A DNA stretch of 64,000 nucleotides from Verrucomicrobia bacterium CG1_02_43_26 (GTDB lineage Bacteria > Verrucomicrobiota > Verrucomicrobiia > Opitutales > CG1-02-43-26). The notes beneath the pieces are model-generated. The model was given only the letters and a program-made list of their open reading frames with translations. It ran no database searches and was not told where the DNA came from. Position numbers and translations under genes: made by a program. Below are positions 17,866-26,738 of this stretch, piece after piece. Positions within the stretch are counted from its first letter, which is position 1. Each line of letters starts with the position of its first letter. The stretch is from NCBI GenBank assembly GCA_001872735.1, contig MNWT01000005.1:1-64000 (forward strand), read 5' to 3'.

Positions 17866-19686
17866 TTAAGATTTATCGTCTTCAAATGCAATTGGGACGT
17901 ACAGTGCCTGTTGTCGTTTCACACGTCTTTCCAGCTCTTGGTCGCCTTGCCAACGTCGCACATCAAAGAAGCTGACGTAGATCATAAGCGAGAAAAGAAG
18001 GAACATAAAGATGCTTTGGGTCCCTATAACAAGTTTGGGAGGCAGGGGTCTTCCCATCAGCTTGCCTATTGTCGCAAAGGCCATGTGACCTCCGTCCAGG
18101 ACTGGTATTGGCAATAAGTTCAATATCGCGAGGTTAATGTTAACAAAGATCGTGAACCAGATAACCAAACGCAGATCTTCCGAAGAAAAAGTGTGGAATA
18201 CTCGTATAATGCCCGGAGGCCCCATGAGATTACTGAGCTTAACATCTGAATCTCTGCTGATCAAGCTGGCCAGCGTACGCAAGGTCATGGAAATGGTGTC
18301 TTTAAACTGGTCTATCGGGTTAATGTGAGAGAGAAAGATTTTGCGCTTGAGCTCAATCCCGATCATCGCTTGTGTTTTCGCAGGAATAATGGAGGCCGTC
18401 ACCGGTTTATTAATTGTGACTGTATAGGGACCGTCATCAAAACTCAGAAACTCTAGTTTCACGGAATTACCTTCGATCGATCTGGCGATGTGATTAAAGT
18501 CACTCAAGCTATGGACCTGCTTGCCGTTGAGGGCAATGAGGGTATCATCCTCATCAATAAAATCAAGGGGCGTATAAGAACCAGCTTCCATCTCAAAGAC
18601 AATCAATGTACTTTGCTCATCCCCATTTTTTTCTAATGGGAGAAAATGGATGTAAGGCAAGGGTTTTTCGCCAGAATGAATATTGAGGCTTGCTAGGGGC
18701 TTTGTATAGGGAACCTGTTCTGCTAATAAAGGCAGCTGCAGCGTTTCCCCTTTTCGCTCTACCGTAAGAAGCGTTTTTTCATGAGGCGATTCATTAAGCA
18801 TATCGCTTAAACCATGCAGGGAATAAAGCTTTTGGCCATTGGCATGCGTGATGATGTCATCGACTTTGAGGCCGGCGATCGCTGCCGGGGAATGCTCCAT
18901 AATGCCTCCGATGAGGACTGTTTGCGCGGGAGAAACACCTGCCACACGCATCGCATCGCCCGATAGCGGGTTTACTTTAACCAATTGGGGATAAACGGGT
19001 ATATCGAGCAGCTTGCCATTGCGCTCAATGGCAAATAGGGCTTTAGGGCTATGGTTATTCTCATCTCTGCCGGTGCCGGTAACAAGAATTTTCTGAATAT
19101 CGCCCCAATTAGAAACCTCCACGTCATCGATTGCCAAGACCTTGTCCCCTGGTCTTAATCCGGCGTTATAAGCGGGCCCATCAACCTCTTTATCGATATC
19201 AACTTTTAAGAGCTTTGGGACGTAACCGATGACCGTAGTTTCCCTATCCTCTGTCGTTGGCTGGCCAACTTGCCATAGAATAATTGCCAGTAAAAATGCG
19301 AAAATGATATTGAAGACCGCACCCATGACGCTGACAATCATTTTGTCCGCATAGCCAATTGGAGGCAGCGGCTCTTTTGATTGTGGAGAATCTCCCCCTT
19401 CAATAGCGCCCATATCAGCCAACTGAGGCAGGGCAACATAGCCCCCAAGCGGCAGTAGAGAGATACGGTATTCTACACCATTACGCGTCCATCCAAAAAT
19501 TTTAGGCCCAAAGCCGATGGAAAAGCGGTCTACCTTAAGCCCGCGTCTACGAGCGGCCAAGAAGTGGCCTAATTCATGAATGAAAATCGATCCCCCAAAG
19601 AAGACAACGATAAGGAAAATAGACCAGATATTTGAAAATAAGGAAGATAAGTACTCCATGGATTGGGGATATTCAAAGTCATACAC
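17866..19686 (-). CDS. rseP: RIP zinc metalloprotease RseP, long form with three PDZ-like domains
   Basis: A site-2 intramembrane protease that in other bacteria cleaves anti-sigma factors and remnant signal peptides. Zinc site H-E-L-G-H is at 37-41 in the first helix; the third ligand lies in L-D-G at 530-532 in N-L-L-P-I-P-V-L-D-G-G-H. At 606 residues it is about 150 longer than the usual 450: besides two PDZ domains (about 150-225 and 245-320) a third PDZ-like segment (about 350-425) is present. Met10 (19659) is an alternative start. It normally follows dxr; here two exported-protein genes separate them. Confidence 0.92.
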   Translation of the reverse strand: MYDFEYPQSMEYLSSLFSNIWSIFLIVVFFGGSIFIHELGHFLAARRRGLKVDRFSIGFGPKIFGWTRNGVEYRISLLPLGGYVALPQLADMGAIEGGDSPQSKEPLPPIGYADKMIVSVMGAVFNIIFAFLLAIILWQVGQPTTEDRETTVIGYVPKLLKVDIDKEVDGPAYNAGLRPGDKVLAIDDVEVSNWGDIQKILVTGTGRDENNHSPKALFAIERNGKLLDIPVYPQLVKVNPLSGDAMRVAGVSPAQTVLIGGIMEHSPAAIAGLKVDDIITHANGQKLYSLHGLSDMLNESPHEKTLLTVERKGETLQLPLLAEQVPYTKPLASLNIHSGEKPLPYIHFLPLEKNGDEQSTLIVFEMEAGSYTPLDFIDEDDTLIALNGKQVHSLSDFNHIARSIEGNSVKLEFLSFDDGPYTVTINKPVTASIIPAKTQAMIGIELKRKIFLSHINPIDQFKDTISMTLRTLASLISRDSDVKLSNLMGPPGIIRVFHTFSSEDLRLVIWFTIFVNINLAILNLLPIPVLDGGHMAFATIGKLMGRPLPPKLVIGTQSIFMFLLFSLMIYVSFFDVRRWQGDQELERRVKRQQALYVPIAFEDDKS

Positions 19687-19834
19687 CAGGCAAAAGCAAT
19701 GGTAAAGAGCAGTAAGGGGTTATAAACCAACATACCAAAAAAAAGAAGGCCCACACACCTAAAAGCGCAATCTGTAAAGAAAACAGGGCAACTTTAACAA
19801 GTTACCCCATTGTGAAAAAAATCTTTATCAAGAC

Positions 19835-20455
19835 TTATAGGTTAGGGAAAAGTCCCGGATGCTCGAAGTCGCTGTCTTCAAACTCACTGGCGCGTGTGAC
19901 GAAATCAATATCCGTGAGGTATATCGAACTTCCTTTACCATTGAAATGAAAGATGACTTCACCGCCAATTTCACGCATTCCAGTTCCGGCAGGAGTAGCT
20001 TTACCCACAGGTTCATCTTTGCCAGCAGGAGCAGCCTTACCCGCAGGCACGTGAAAAGGAACAGAAAGCACCTTTTGAATTAATGTGCCTTCTGGGTCTA
20101 GCGTAAACCTATTGGGAACAAGTGATACGGTAGCCTCTTTGGATCCTGTTTTGACAACAGTAAATTTCCCTTCAGCCTGAACGGAATCAAAAGCCATTGC
20201 TTTATCAAAAGATTGCATCTCTTCCAGCTTCGTGAAGGTCTTTTTAGCCACCTCTGCTCCACTTTTGTAGAAAGTTACAGTTATATTAACGTCTTTAATA
20301 TTCTTGAAATCTTCACTAAAGAAGGTTCCCCATACTTCAGCATTTACCTTTAATTTTTCTACCATGAGGCCGCCAAAGGCGTATCCTTTGCTTGCTAGGG
20401 CACCAAAAAACAATCCGAAGGCCAATACGGCTATTATGCTACGTTTCTTAATCAT
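19835..20455 (-). CDS. Exported protein of unknown function with PAGK hexapeptide repeats
   Basis: About 206 residues. I choose the ATG at 20455 (second Met) because AAAGGA is correctly spaced 6 nt before it; the ATG at 20461 touches that site. An N-terminal basic start plus hydrophobic run ending G-Y-A-F is a signal peptide. The mature part is beta-rich. Four degenerate hexapeptides (PAGKAA, PAGKDE, PVGKAT, PAGTGM) form a flexible linker before the C-terminal part. It shares a general layout with the exported proteins at 39734, 60094 and 60739 (short, strand-rich, W and V alternation), but homology is not certain. It is located between dxr and rseP, interrupting the usual order. Confidence 0.65.
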   Translation of the reverse strand: MIKKRSIIAVLAFGLFFGALASKGYAFGGLMVEKLKVNAEVWGTFFSEDFKNIKDVNITVTFYKSGAEVAKKTFTKLEEMQSFDKAMAFDSVQAEGKFTVVKTGSKEATVSLVPNRFTLDPEGTLIQKVLSVPFHVPAGKAAPAGKDEPVGKATPAGTGMREIGGEVIFHFNGKGSSIYLTDIDFVTRASEFEDSDFEHPGLFPNL

Positions 20456-20568
20456 ATTCATTCCTTTATTTGGGGTTTAAACATTGATCAGTTATGAGGG
20501 TAACTAGTCAACATTCAACATTTTCCCCCCGCATTACACTCATGTCAAGGGGTAAATTTAAGATTCGC

Positions 20569-20597
20569 TTGACAAGCCGAGTTAAAACTCTTAACTT
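20569..20597 (+). promoter_or_regulatory. Predicted sigma-70-type promoter for the 20650 gene
   Basis: Perfect TTGACA at 20569-20574, 17-bp spacer, TAACTT at 20592-20597. The predicted start near 20604 leaves a leader of about 46 nt. The region also contains GAGTT/AACTC and related short dyads overlapping the -10 element. Confidence 0.5.
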
Positions 20598-20649
20598 TAA
20601 CTTCGAGCTTAAACTCTGCCGTTAACATCTAACACTAACTAAATAAAAC

Positions 20650-21288
20650 ATGAATATTAAACAAAAAATAACAATACTATCTATTTTTATTGCAGCCATA
20701 AGCAACCTTTATGCTGAAGACTGCCCTGATGACCTGAAAGATTACTTTGATATGCCAGAAGGTTGCTGCTACTCCGTTGGCAATATACTAGTAACAGACA
20801 TTTGGACGCTATCTAATAATTTAGGTCAACTCGTAAAAGCAACGAAAGATAAGGCAATAACACAATCCCAAGCACACCAAATTAAACAACAGGTAGATGC
20901 CGCTAACAACTTTATTATACTTTGCGCGAGAACTGGTGGTGATGTTACTATCGATACAATAAAAAGAGCCTTCAAACAAGGTTTTGACGGCGGGAAGGTG
21001 AGTAAGCCGGAAGAAGCTTCAAGACTTATTGAGGCAAATGATGTACTTATCAACAAGAACCGCTTGCATTTCTCAACACTAGAAGAGCTTGCTAAAAGCG
21101 GGTTCACACTAAAGATCTCAAAATTCAAAGAAGAAATAATCGGTAGCTACTTCTGCCGTAACGAAGAAAATCCCCAGAAACAATTAGCTATGCATGAGGC
21201 TCGAGCCCGTTATGAAAATGAGATGATATCAATCGGCAATTATAATGGCAGCAATGTCAATGGCGATCAGAGTTTAAGCAATATGTAA
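20650..21288 (+). CDS. Secreted protein of unknown function, cysteine-containing
   Basis: 212 residues. The N-terminus has a basic start, a hydrophobic core and the cleavage-like sequence N-L-Y-A-E, a clear signal peptide. The mature start is Cys-rich (C-P-D-D, G-C-C-Y), followed by a mostly helical region with Cys92 and another Cys near 168, so disulfides in the periplasm or outside are likely. No family is recognised. It has its own promoter (20569) and terminator (21310), stands divergent from the PAGK-repeat gene, and sits inside the dxr-rseP interval, so it is an independent accessory unit. Confidence 0.65.
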   Translation: MNIKQKITILSIFIAAISNLYAEDCPDDLKDYFDMPEGCCYSVGNILVTDIWTLSNNLGQLVKATKDKAITQSQAHQIKQQVDAANNFIILCARTGGDVTIDTIKRAFKQGFDGGKVSKPEEASRLIEANDVLINKNRLHFSTLEELAKSGFTLKISKFKEEIIGSYFCRNEENPQKQLAMHEARARYENEMISIGNYNGSNVNGDQSLSNM

Positions 21289-21309
21289 AAACTCGAGTCC
21301 ACTTATTTT

Positions 21310-21350
21310 AAAAGCGAGTCTTATTTGATCATAATACTCGCTTTTTCTTT
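21310..21350 (+). terminator. Strong intrinsic terminator after the 20650 gene
   Basis: Perfect 10-bp stem AAAAGCGAGT/ACTCGCTTTT (21310-21319 with 21336-21345), then TTTTTCTTTT. The 3' half lies inside the end of the convergent dxr coding region. Confidence 0.8.
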
Positions 21351-22511
21351 TAAACCACAGACTTCCTCTTTTGCCAACAATCGGGCTTGCTGGTCAATTT
21401 CAAGCGCCTCCTTGAGTGAGCGCGCTGAAGTTGAGAAGATCGGGTTCTCGAGAACAGCTTCGATCACTCGGGGGATATCCAGGAAACCAATTTGTGTTTT
21501 CAGGAAAGCCTGAACTGCTATTTCATTAGCCGCATTAAAGGCCTCCGGGTAAGCTCCACCGGATTCCATGGCATTTTTAGCAATAAAGAAGCACGGGTAA
21601 CGAGCCGAATCAATAGGCGAGAGCTGCAGGCTGTAGAAAGACGCGAGGTCTATGCCTTCCGTTGCCCCAGGAAAGCGATCTGGATAAAAAAGAGAATACT
21701 GAATAGGGAATGTCATGGATGCCGGGCTCATTTGAGACAAAACAGAGCCGTCTACAAATTGAACTAAAGCATGAATGATACTCTGCGGGTGTAGCGTTGC
21801 ATCGAGTTGCTCTGGACGCAGGTCAAACAACCATCGCGCTTCCATGAGCTCCAGGCCTTTGTTGGCCATAGTGGCACAATCAACCGTAATCTTTGGGCCC
21901 ATATTCCAGTTAGGATGCTTAGTAGCGCATTTAGGTGTGGCATCTTTGAGCTTTTCTAGCGGCCAATCCCTAAAATAGCCCCCGGAGGCCGTCAGAACGA
22001 CTTTTGAAATTGTACTGCGATCTGAAACGCCTTCCAGACATTGAAAAACGGCATTATGCTCACTATCTACAGGTAAAATACGGGCGTTGTTATTTTTTGC
22101 AGCTTGGATGAGAAAGGATCCTCCGAGAACGAGAATTTCTTTATTCGCGATAGCCACATCGATGCCCGCCTCCAGTGCTGCGAGAGCTGGTTTTAACCCT
22201 GCCGTTCCTGAAAGGCCAAAGATCACTATATCAGCTTCAGGCAATGTTGAAATCTCCATCAAACCCTCTATACCAGCGTAGAGCATTTGATCCCGACTGA
22301 ACAATGAGGACTCGCTGGCGCCGATGAAAGCATCCGGATCGATGAGCGCGATATGTTTAACATCAAATTCTTGGGCAATACTCGCCAATTTATCAAATTG
22401 CTTGTATGCAGCTATTGCAATCAAGTTTAGCTTATCAGAATGCTTACGAAGAACCTTAAGGGTATTTTCCCCTACGGAACCGGTAGCGCCCAATAATACA
22501 ACGTTCTTCAT
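21321..22511 (-). CDS. dxr: 1-deoxy-D-xylulose 5-phosphate reductoisomerase
   Basis: 396 residues, family length. It catalyses the NADPH-dependent conversion of DXP to MEP, the first committed step of the MEP isoprenoid pathway, in the cytoplasm. Visible motifs: NADPH-binding G-A-T-G-S-V-G-E at residues 8-15, A-N-K-E, the active-site D-S-E-H-N-A, A-S-G-G-Y-F and the M-G-P-K-I-T-V-D-C-A-T-M-A-N-K-G-L-E-L-M-E-A segment at the substrate site (in pieces). It is the third gene of uppS-cdsA-dxr, 6 bp after cdsA; no Shine-Dalgarno is visible. The product feeds UppS in the same operon. Confidence 0.96.
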   Translation of the reverse strand: MKNVVLLGATGSVGENTLKVLRKHSDKLNLIAIAAYKQFDKLASIAQEFDVKHIALIDPDAFIGASESSLFSRDQMLYAGIEGLMEISTLPEADIVIFGLSGTAGLKPALAALEAGIDVAIANKEILVLGGSFLIQAAKNNNARILPVDSEHNAVFQCLEGVSDRSTISKVVLTASGGYFRDWPLEKLKDATPKCATKHPNWNMGPKITVDCATMANKGLELMEARWLFDLRPEQLDATLHPQSIIHALVQFVDGSVLSQMSPASMTFPIQYSLFYPDRFPGATEGIDLASFYSLQLSPIDSARYPCFFIAKNAMESGGAYPEAFNAANEIAVQAFLKTQIGFLDIPRVIEAVLENPIFSTSARSLKEALEIDQQARLLAKEEVCGLKEKASIMIK

Positions 22512-22517
22512 ATCAAA

Positions 22518-23366
22518 TTAAAAGATAGTGTACCGCAGGAGAAGGAATCCTAAAGGAGCGCTAAAAAGAAGGCTATCCGTTAAATCAAACATACCGCCGA
22601 TACCCGGGATAACTTTACCGGAGTCCTTCACTCCAGCCTGACGCTTGAGGGCAGATTCCACCAAGTCAGATGCAATGGAAAGCGCTGCGATTGGAATGGC
22701 TATGATCGCCGCAATAAGGGGTGAAAAATTCTCTGGCATGTACCGAGAGAAACAAAAAACAATAACCGCTCCTATAATACTTGAAGTGACAATGCCCCCT
22801 AACGCACCTTCGATGGTTTTACCCGGGCTAATATTTGCCGCTAGTTTTTTATTACCAAATAATTTTCCTATAAGGAGGGCGCCAACATCCGTAAACTTGG
22901 CAACCGCAATCAACCAGAGAGTGAGTACAAGGCCTGTAGCCGGCAAGTCAAGATCCTGGTAATGTCGGAAAAGGCGAACGTAATAATGGAGCATGAAGGG
23001 CACCATGGTTAACCCAAAGAGCGTGGGCATAAGCGAACTTGTCATTTCTGCCAATGAGGGACGTCTCAGGAGTGTTAAATTAATGACAATCAGGGCAATA
23101 GCAAAGACTTCCGTGCCCGCGTCATGATCCGGTATTTGAGTATATTCAGGGATATACCACGTGGCCAGGATGATCAGGATGCCAAAAGAGATACCCATGA
23201 GGCGCCTTGGCTTAAACTGGGTCTTAGCCAATAAGTTATAGAGCTCATTTTGGGTGAGTGCTGTGATGGCCACAAGTAACCAAACACCTCCTTGTGTTCC
23301 CAAAAAGACCGGGACGAGAATAACGATAAGCCAGAGGCTAATAGTGCTGAGGATACGACGAATCAT
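22518..23366 (-). CDS. cdsA: Phosphatidate cytidylyltransferase
   Basis: 282 residues with about 8 membrane segments. It makes CDP-diacylglycerol from phosphatidate and CTP, the branch point of phospholipid synthesis. The C-terminal signature is present: S-A-L-K-R-x4-K-D-S-G-K-V-I-P-G-I-G-G-M-F-D-L-T-D. It differs from the textbook pattern at two positions (P-G-H-G-G is P-G-I-G-G and D-R is D-L), but the two catalytic Asp positions remain. The start ATG overlaps the uppS stop by 4 bp, so translation is coupled. Confidence 0.93.
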   Translation of the reverse strand: MIRRILSTISLWLIVILVPVFLGTQGGVWLLVAITALTQNELYNLLAKTQFKPRRLMGISFGILIILATWYIPEYTQIPDHDAGTEVFAIALIVINLTLLRRPSLAEMTSSLMPTLFGLTMVPFMLHYYVRLFRHYQDLDLPATGLVLTLWLIAVAKFTDVGALLIGKLFGNKKLAANISPGKTIEGALGGIVTSSIIGAVIVFCFSRYMPENFSPLIAAIIAIPIAALSIASDLVESALKRQAGVKDSGKVIPGIGGMFDLTDSLLFSAPLGFLLLRYTIF

Positions 23367-24124
23367 GAGATAGGAGAAGATAATTGCTGAATTTGGTCTC
23401 CTGTTTTGCCAAAACGACGTTCACGGGCGTAATAAGAGTCAAGGGCTTGTTGAAAAGCCGCTTCATTAAAATCAGGCCAATAGGTTTGAGTAACATATAT
23501 TTCAGCGTATGCACCCTGCAACAACAGGAAGTTGCTTAATCGGTGCTCGCCTGAAGTACGTATGATGAGATCGGGATCCGGAATATCTTTAGTATCCAGG
23601 AACCCGGAAAGTTTTTCCCAGTCGAGAGACGCAGGATCTTCTATGCCCTCGCTGGCTGCTGCCACGTAGCGCTTTACGCTTGCTACGATTTCAGCACGGG
23701 AACTGTAGTTTAAAGCCAATGTCAAATTTTTTTCTGAAAAAGCACGCGTGTCTTGCATCAATTTATCGAGCCTATTCACGACTTTTTCGGGAAATGCCGT
23801 GTAGTCCCCAATGACGCGAAAACGAATTTTCTCACGCACAACACGCTTGGCATATTTAAACAGAAAAACATTTAGGAGCTGCATAAGCCCAGTGATCTCT
23901 TCCTTCGGCCTATTCCAGTTCTCCGTAGAGAAAGCAAAAAGGGTTATATAGTTAACCGAAGCATCCTTTGCGGCATTTAAAAGTTTCTGTATCGCCTCTG
24001 CCCCTTTCTTATGGCCTTCAAGACGACTTAAACCACGCTGCTTAGCCCAACGACCATTCCCATCCATGATGACGGCAACATGGTTGAGTGGCGGTTTATC
24101 CGAAAATGCAGTATAATGAGACAC
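23363..24124 (-). CDS. uppS: Isoprenyl transferase (undecaprenyl diphosphate synthase type)
   Basis: 253 residues. cis-Prenyltransferase that condenses isopentenyl diphosphate onto farnesyl diphosphate to make the C55 carrier for peptidoglycan and O-antigen. Motifs: V-I-M-D-G-N-G-R-W-A at about 18-27 with the metal-binding Asp, G-H-K-K-G-A, F-A-F-S-T-E-N-W-N-R-P, I-R-T-S-G-E-H-R-L-S-N-F and the final E-R-R-F-G. It is the first gene of the uppS-cdsA-dxr unit. A small hairpin (ACCCGA/TCGGGT) lies about 60 bp upstream of the start. Confidence 0.95.
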   Translation of the reverse strand: MSHYTAFSDKPPLNHVAVIMDGNGRWAKQRGLSRLEGHKKGAEAIQKLLNAAKDASVNYITLFAFSTENWNRPKEEITGLMQLLNVFLFKYAKRVVREKIRFRVIGDYTAFPEKVVNRLDKLMQDTRAFSEKNLTLALNYSSRAEIVASVKRYVAAASEGIEDPASLDWEKLSGFLDTKDIPDPDLIIRTSGEHRLSNFLLLQGAYAEIYVTQTYWPDFNEAAFQQALDSYYARERRFGKTGDQIQQLSSPIS

Positions 24125-24309
24125 AGTTAGCTAAACAAGTGGTTTGGAATGGTATACCCGTTTTATGAGGAGCTTTCAACCCGAAAAAATCGGGTCTAGA
24201 ATATGACATAAAGATAATGGAAGGGTTTTTAGCGGGGTTCCAAAAATAGATTTTGACATCGCATAAGAAATATGACCTAAAATTAAGCTTTAATTCACGA
24301 TATTCATCT

Positions 24310-25671
24310 ATGAAAACCACGGAAAAAACTATGCATTCACCTTACGTAGAATCTGTATTTGAAAAAGTAAGCGCCCGGAACACCAACGAGCCACTCTTCA
24401 TACAAGCGGTTCAAGAATTTCTAGAGAGCATAGATCCAGTCGTTGAGACAATGCCTCAAGCAGAAGAATTTAACCTGGTAGAGCGCATGTGTGAGCCTGA
24501 GCGCCAAGTTATTTTCAAAGTGGTTTGGCATGATGACAACAACATTGTCCACGTAAACCGTGGCTATCGTTTAGGATTCAATAGCGCGTTAGGGCCCTAC
24601 AAGGGCGGATTACGTTTCCACCCTACCGTAAACTTGGGTGTGATGAAATTTTTAGCCTTTGAGCAGGTTTTTAAAAACAGCTTAACCGGTCTACAAATCG
24701 GTGGCGGCAAAGGCGGATCTGACTTTAACCCAAGGGGTCGCTCGGATCGTGAAATTATGCGTTTTTGCCAAAGCTTCATGAATGAGCTTTACCGCCACAT
24801 TGGAGACCGCTCTGATGTACCTGCTGGTGATATCGGCGTGGGTTCTCGCGAAATTGGCTATTTATTTGGTCAGTACAAGCGTTTGACCCAACGTTATGAC
24901 CTGAGCGTTTTGACAGGTAAGGGCGAAGAATGGGGCGGATCGTTGGTCCGTAAAGAAGCTACCGGTTATGGTTGCGTCTATTTCGCAGCAGAAATGTTGC
25001 AGAACGTAAACGAAAAGTTGACCGGTAAGGTTGCGATCGTATCTGGTTCTGGAAATGTAGCACTCTATACTATTCAAAAGCTACAGCAACTAGGTGCTAA
25101 AGTGGTGGCCTGTTCGGACTCTGAAGGCTATATTTATGATCCAAGTGGACTAGACCTCCCTGCATTAATTAAACTCAAGGAAGTGGAGCGCAAACGCGTT
25201 TCCGAATACCTCGACACGCATCCTAAAGCAGAGTACAAGCCAAAGGGTGTTATCTGGGAAATTCCTTGTGATTTGGCGTTCCCTTGCGCAACACAAAATG
25301 AAATAACAGAATGTGATGCCAAGACCTTGGTCAAAAACGGCTGTCGCTTAGTTTGCGAAGGAGCCAACATGCCGACGACAAACGAAGGTATAAAGATCCT
25401 ACAAGAGAATGGTGTGTTATTTGGACCTGCCAAGGCCGCAAATGCTGGCGGCGTGGCTGTATCTGCCCTTGAAATGCAGCAGAACGTGACCTGGGCGAAT
25501 TGGACGTTTGAAGATGTAGACAATCGTTTACACCTCATTATGAAACGAATCCATGAGACTTGCTTGAAATATGCCGCTCAATACAACAACCCTGGCAATT
25601 ACGTTGCTGGCGCTAATATTGGTGGATTCCTACGGGTTGCAAAGTCCATGATCGCTCATGGTGTCGTTTAA
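24310..25671 (+). CDS. gdhA: NADP-type glutamate dehydrogenase
   Basis: Hexameric enzyme interconverting glutamate and 2-oxoglutarate plus ammonia. Motifs: P-Y-K-G-G-L-R-F-H-P with the substrate lysine, G-G-G-K-G-G with the catalytic-region lysine, D-V-P-A-G-D-I-G-V-G-S-R-E and the dinucleotide fold V-S-G-S-G-N-V-A. The frame is open from a TTG at 24253, but that TTG belongs to a TTGACA element (24253-24258) followed by TAAAAT at 24278, so translation must start later. ATG 24310 gives 453 residues; ATG 24331 gives 446, equally close to the family's usual 447. A strong terminator follows. Confidence 0.95.
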   Translation: MKTTEKTMHSPYVESVFEKVSARNTNEPLFIQAVQEFLESIDPVVETMPQAEEFNLVERMCEPERQVIFKVVWHDDNNIVHVNRGYRLGFNSALGPYKGGLRFHPTVNLGVMKFLAFEQVFKNSLTGLQIGGGKGGSDFNPRGRSDREIMRFCQSFMNELYRHIGDRSDVPAGDIGVGSREIGYLFGQYKRLTQRYDLSVLTGKGEEWGGSLVRKEATGYGCVYFAAEMLQNVNEKLTGKVAIVSGSGNVALYTIQKLQQLGAKVVACSDSEGYIYDPSGLDLPALIKLKEVERKRVSEYLDTHPKAEYKPKGVIWEIPCDLAFPCATQNEITECDAKTLVKNGCRLVCEGANMPTTNEGIKILQENGVLFGPAKAANAGGVAVSALEMQQNVTWANWTFEDVDNRLHLIMKRIHETCLKYAAQYNNPGNYVAGANIGGFLRVAKSMIAHGVV

Positions 25672-25692
25672 GCCCATTTTTGGTTGAATTTC

Positions 25693-25725
25693 GAATACCC
25701 TTGTGATTCGCAGGGGTATTCTTTT
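25693..25725 (+). terminator. Intrinsic terminator of gdhA
   Basis: Stem GAATACCC (25693-25700) with GGGTATTC (25714-25721), 13-nt loop, then TTTTATTTATTG. Confidence 0.8.
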
Positions 25726-25748
25726 ATTTATTGTTGAAGAAATATTTT

Positions 25749-26282
25749 ATGGAAATTCCGAATATTAAAAACCGTGAAAAACGTTCAAATAGCGATGTTT
25801 CCCTAGTAAAAAAAGAGGGTCTTGAGGAAGATAAAAAGAATCTCAGCACAGGGAATTTGAGTCTAAAACCAACAAAGCAAACGCATTACCTTAAACATGA
25901 TAGCTTCACGTATACACCTCCATCTTTGCTCGAACGTTGGGCTGAAACAGGGGAAAAACCCAATGAAATAATCGAATTCGAGAAGAAGAAAACTAAAAAA
26001 AACAATGAAGAACCAGATATCGAACTCGTAAAATATCTGGAAGAATTGGACTTGGATATAAAAAAAGAAGAGACTAAGGAAGATTCAAAAAATGAATTGA
26101 AAAGCAATGAGAACGAGGAAGATATTGATAATCTAGAATTTAGTTTTGATGATGTATTTGACTTCATCGTAGAAACCCCAAAAAAAGAATTGAAAAAGAA
26201 AGTGAAAGTCTCACAAAAAGAAAGTTCCGATAAGAAATCTTCTGACAATGAGAATGATCTTAATTTTGAAGATATGTTTTAA
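25749..26282 (+). CDS. Acidic/lysine-rich, probably disordered protein
   Basis: 177 residues from the ATG at 25749 (a TTG at 25731 is in frame but less likely). The sequence is dominated by Lys, Glu, Asp, Ser and Asn with no signal peptide, membrane segment or recognisable domain. A more ordered patch is H-Y-L-K-H-D-S-F-T-Y-T-P-P-S-L-L-E-R-W near residues 47-65. Two acidic-aromatic stretches (E-F-S-F-D-D-V-F-D-F-I and N-F-E-D-M-F) could be binding peptides. The next gene, of the same character, begins 39 bp downstream, so the two form a pair of unknown function placed between gdhA and the pseudopilins. Confidence 0.55.
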   Translation: MEIPNIKNREKRSNSDVSLVKKEGLEEDKKNLSTGNLSLKPTKQTHYLKHDSFTYTPPSLLERWAETGEKPNEIIEFEKKKTKKNNEEPDIELVKYLEELDLDIKKEETKEDSKNELKSNENEEDIDNLEFSFDDVFDFIVETPKKELKKKVKVSQKESSDKKSSDNENDLNFEDMF

Positions 26283-26321
26283 TTGATATCCACAATCCAC
26301 AACCCCCAACTTCTGAAAATC

Positions 26322-26672
26322 ATGGAAAAAGTTACCGGAAAAACCCCTACCAAAACCAAAGAAGAAAATTCCAATAACACCGGAAATTTTTCCAAGTGGG
26401 ACGTTCAAACAAAAATAAAAGAAGATAAGAGCCCCAAGAAAGTTATCATTGATACTTTTGTGAGTGACGATGAAGAACCAAATTGGAGTTTTTTAGAAAC
26501 AGCTCAATCCGAACAGTTTAAAAAGGATAAAGATGTCCCTCTTAAAGAGACTCAAAACAAAACAAGTAATAATGTTTTCAATAAAGAGGCCTACGAGGAA
26601 AACAGCTTCTGGGGAATGTGCGAATGGACGGACTCTGAGGACGAGAATGATCCACTTCCCAAACAAGGTTGA
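26322..26672 (+). CDS. Small disordered protein, partner of the 25749 gene
   Basis: 116 residues from ATG 26322 (a TTG at 26283 is in frame, directly after the previous stop). Lys/Glu/Asn/Thr-rich without signal peptide. Short aromatic-acidic motifs recur: D-E-E-P-N-W-S-F-L-E and S-F-W-G-M-C-E-W-T-D. It resembles the preceding protein in composition rather than alignable sequence. It is unknown as a family. Its position before the pseudopilin operon may be incidental. Confidence 0.5.
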   Translation: MEKVTGKTPTKTKEENSNNTGNFSKWDVQTKIKEDKSPKKVIIDTFVSDDEEPNWSFLETAQSEQFKKDKDVPLKETQNKTSNNVFNKEAYEENSFWGMCEWTDSEDENDPLPKQG

Positions 26673-26738
26673 TAATAAATAACTTATAGCGTTTTCCGCT
26701 TGCAATGTTAGTTATTTTCTGCTTTACTGTCTTCACAT

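Noticed and set aside
25134..25538. 134-codon open frame on the minus strand
   Set aside because: Shadow of gdhA, which carries all expected motifs.
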